64,000 bases of DNA, taken from Bacillus rubiinfantis. GTDB taxonomy: Bacteria > Bacillota > Bacilli > Bacillales > Cytobacillaceae. Numbering within the stretch: the first letter of the stretch is position 1; every line of letters begins with the position of its first letter. The notes under the pieces are model-generated. The model worked only from the letters and a program-made list of their open reading frames with translations. It was not told the origin of the DNA and made no database searches. The stretch covers positions 468,736-532,735 of the forward strand of contig CCFE01000011.1 in assembly GCA_000752035.1 (NCBI GenBank), written 5' to 3'. Made by a program: the position numbers and the translations under genes. Of the stretch, positions 61,920-64,000 are shown in pieces.

Positions 61920-63215
61920 TTACAATGCGATAATCCCTTTCCCGTCTTTTATCGTGATATGAGTGCCAAACTCGCTCGATAATTCAGCCAGCTCACGCAG
62001 TACTTTTTCACCATGTTCCACATCCGTAAACATCGGTTTGCCTTTTCCGCCTCGGCTTTTTTCAAACCCGAGAGAGATCGGCGTTAGTTCAATTTCCGCT
62101 ATGTCCCCGCCGCTAACCTCGAATGCGGCCACGACTGATTCAAACACTTTTGGATTGGCAGCAAGCCCTCTTGTGCCGTGCTGACTTCGCGCATCCATCC
62201 CATCTGCTGGTGTATGCGTATGGTCAAGTTTGTAAAGGTCGTAAAATTCTGCTGGTTGCCGTTCTACGGTATCATTTTGAAAAATAAAATCTCCTAAACT
62301 ATAAAAAATCGGCTTTCCTTTATAAACCTCGATTCCTCTCAGAATATGAGGACCGTGCCCAATCACGCCGTTTGCCCCGTGATCAATACAGAAGCGGCTA
62401 AATTCCTGTAGGAAATCGGCTGGTTTGTTTTTCTCCATTCCCTTCATTTCATGGGCATGCAGGCTAACGAAAACAAGATCGGCCTGACGCGAGGCTTCCC
62501 GAATTGTTTTTTCAATTCGCGCTGCGTCAGCTTGATCCATAAATGTCGCAGTCCCTGGCTCACCTGCTTCAAAATAAAGATCGCCCAAAATAAATGGACC
62601 GGTTTCGTCCTTCCAAAATCCTTCCTTCACATTCAAGTTCCTTGTGGCATTCACTTCCGTTGTGGCACCGATTTCTTTTAATAGTTGCAGCGTTTCACTG
62701 CTCACCTTATGTACCTTCTTGTGACCAAGCGGATTAACACCCGGTCTGCCGGGAACATCGGGCCGCTGCTCCCCGGCGCGGTGCCATTTTTCAAAGGAGG
62801 ATGTTACAGAGATTAGCGCCACTCTGCCAGCTTTTGTCTCCAAATATTTTGGCTGTGAAGCTTCGGCTAGATTTCGGCCAATTCCAGCAAACACCCAATC
62901 AGCTTTTTCTAAACACGTAATTGTTGATAGTAACCCGCCATGCAGCCAATCAAGACAATGATTATTCGCACAAGCAAGAATATTAAAGCCGAGCCAATCT
63001 AAATCCTTAAGCACAACTGGCCGCGCTGCTGCCCATGTTCCGCCGCTCGTTGCCGATGGGGACTGGTCAAAGTTATGAACTGTCACTTCGAAATTGGTAA
63101 ATCTCACATCAAACCCAGCCAAATAGTCGCGAATTTCCAACAAGCCGTCATCGTCCCTTGGCAATCTTTGCGTTATAAACGAATCACCTGTTACAGCAAT
63201 TTTTATCGTTTCCAT
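61920..63215 (-). CDS. CapA-like (PGA_cap) metallophosphatase-fold protein
   Basis: 431 residues. N-terminal VTGDSFITQRLP, FTNFEVTVH, ACANNHCLDW and a late GHGPHILRGIEVY and YSLGDFIFQN are the CapA/PgsA-type core motifs. Capsule members help poly-gamma-glutamate export, but this one lacks a signal peptide or membrane helix, so it is probably a cytosolic enzyme acting on a compound of this operon. It begins the transcript downstream of the IclR gene. GAAGGGAG precedes the ATG. Confidence 0.8.
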   Translation of the reverse strand: METIKIAVTGDSFITQRLPRDDDGLLEIRDYLAGFDVRFTNFEVTVHNFDQSPSATSGGTWAAARPVVLKDLDWLGFNILACANNHCLDWLHGGLLSTITCLEKADWVFAGIGRNLAEASQPKYLETKAGRVALISVTSSFEKWHRAGEQRPDVPGRPGVNPLGHKKVHKVSSETLQLLKEIGATTEVNATRNLNVKEGFWKDETGPFILGDLYFEAGEPGTATFMDQADAARIEKTIREASRQADLVFVSLHAHEMKGMEKNKPADFLQEFSRFCIDHGANGVIGHGPHILRGIEVYKGKPIFYSLGDFIFQNDTVERQPAEFYDLYKLDHTHTPADGMDARSQHGTRGLAANPKVFESVVAAFEVSGGDIAEIELTPISLGFEKSRGGKGKPMFTDVEHGEKVLRELAELSSEFGTHITIKDGKGIIAL

Positions 63216-63233
63216 TCTACTTCTTACTCCCTT

Positions 63234-64000
63234 CTAGAGATTAATAGAGGTTAGCATTTGCATTGATTTCAAATGATTGCTAGCTTTTTCGGAAACCATT
63301 TTTAATTGATAAATAATCGCTTGCTGGTCTGTTTCGATGAGAGAATTTTCCCCTACCACACTGAGACTCATCGAGGTCTTGTGCTCTCCGTGAAAAATGG
63401 GCACAGAAATCGCTGATACCCCAATTTCTAACTCCTGCAGGCAAAAAGCAATGCCCTCTTGTAACACGTTCCTTAATTCAGCTTCTACATCCTCTCGAGT
63501 AGACAAGGTAAACGGGGTAATCACCGTAAAGTCTTCCTTGTCAAGAAGGGAAGAAACCCGTTCCGGTTCTTGATAAGCGAGGATCGCCTTGGCAGCGGCC
63601 GTACAATAAAATGGCATCCGCTGTCCAACATGAACAAAGTATTTATTCCGCAGCTCTGATGGCTGGTGGGTTTGGATACAATAAACCTGGTCTTCTTGGA
63701 ACCTGCTTAAATAAGAGTAAAGCCCTGTTTTTTGTGAAATTTCTTCACAGTATTGGCCCATTAATCCAATCGGATCCTGAGACCGTAAAAATTGGCTTCC
63801 CCAAAATAGAGCTCGAGGTCCTAGTACATATTGTTTGGTCTGCGGGTTTCGGGTCACAAGCTGATGAGCTAACATACTGTTGAGCATCCGGTGAATCGTG
63901 CTTTTACTTAGCTCCGTTTTTCTTGACAGCTCGCTAATGCCAATTCCTTCGACCGTGCTCTCACTAATACAATCCATTACTTCAGTAAATCGATTCAGCC
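63234..64000 (-). CDS. IclR-family transcriptional regulator (5' end beyond the window)
   Basis: At least 247 residues from an internal Met at 63977, but the frame stays open to the window edge (LNRFTEV precedes it), and IclR proteins start about 10 residues earlier, so the gene is cut by the window. Winged helix with GISELSRKTELSKSTIHRML and an effector domain with GVSAISVPIF. It lies 18 bp upstream of the CapA-like gene and probably controls this operon in response to a catabolic intermediate. Confidence 0.88.
   Translation of the reverse strand, partial: LNRFTEVMDCISESTVEGIGISELSRKTELSKSTIHRMLNSMLAHQLVTRNPQTKQYVLGPRALFWGSQFLRSQDPIGLMGQYCEEISQKTGLYSYLSRFQEDQVYCIQTHQPSELRNKYFVHVGQRMPFYCTAAAKAILAYQEPERVSSLLDKEDFTVITPFTLSTREDVEAELRNVLQEGIAFCLQELEIGVSAISVPIFHGEHKTSMSLSVVGENSLIETDQQAIIYQLKMVSEKASNHLKSMQMLTSINL

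Overview
The window is chromosomal DNA from a low-GC Gram-positive, endospore-former-type bacterium of the family Bacillaceae (Bacillus/Neobacillus-like). I infer this from the AGGAGG ribosome binding sites, use of GTG and TTG starts, GntR/IclR/YesMN-type regulators, the frl (fructosamine) genes, the sigma-54-controlled 3-hydroxybutyrate genes and Bacillus-style lipoproteins. No rRNA, tRNA, prophage or CRISPR-Cas locus was seen. Nearly everything is accessory carbon and nitrogen catabolism with its own local regulators.

Layout. 1-5.4 kb: a GH3 beta-N-acetylhexosaminidase-like enzyme and three zinc-ribbon proteins (a TcaA-like one, a polytopic one and a coiled-coil one), all on the minus strand. 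5.6-8.25 kb: a membrane PAS-GGDEF-EAL protein. 8.4-13.4 kb: small genes (SMI1/KNR4, a frameshifted small gene, a PHP phosphatase, a zinc-ribbon protein, YhhN, an SDR and a nitrilase). 13.48-15.39 kb: an apparently intact IS200/IS605-type element with tnpA, tnpB, a predicted omega RNA and an extra 46-residue ribbon-helix-helix gene. 15.7-17.2 kb: an MTH1187-family gene and a secreted PPC/Ig-like protein. 17.4-21.6 kb: bdhA, hbuT and a sigma-54 activator, with a consensus -24/-12 promoter and three matching upstream sites. 21.7-29.8 kb: a fructosamine regulon (YfcC permease, amidohydrolase, frlC, frlR, frlD, frlB) with a shared palindromic operator. 30.1-32.2 kb: a chemoreceptor. 32.3-36.7 kb: an AT-rich GntR / SLC13 permease / lyase module bracketed by 46-bp perfect direct repeats. 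36.8-40 kb: a four-PPC-repeat secreted protein and a proline-iminopeptidase-like hydrolase. 40.2-53.5 kb: an Opp/Dpp-type ABC transporter with a YesM/YesN-like two-component system, a BPL_N-type amidotransferase-like protein and three acetamidase/formamidase paralogues. 53.9-56.3 kb: a secreted M64 metallopeptidase. 57.3-64 kb: an operon with PyrK/PyrD, a dihydroorotase/allantoinase-like enzyme, an M20 carbamoylase, a CapA-like protein and an IclR regulator; read together it looks like orotate (or related cyclic ureide) breakdown rather than synthesis.

The most unusual feature is a set of nine intergenic repeat arrays, mostly just 3' of a gene. They fall into two architectures. One has a 9-bp core every 20-21 bp (cores CGCTGATAT, CGCTAATAT, CTACAATTC). 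The other has longer units of 45-52 bp, exactly 52 bp over 12 copies at 26.4-27.0 kb and 51 bp over 14 copies at 56.6-57.3 kb. Different arrays have unrelated sequences but the same kind of spacing, close to whole numbers of DNA helical turns. I do not recognise them as a described element, and they are the best candidate here for something new.
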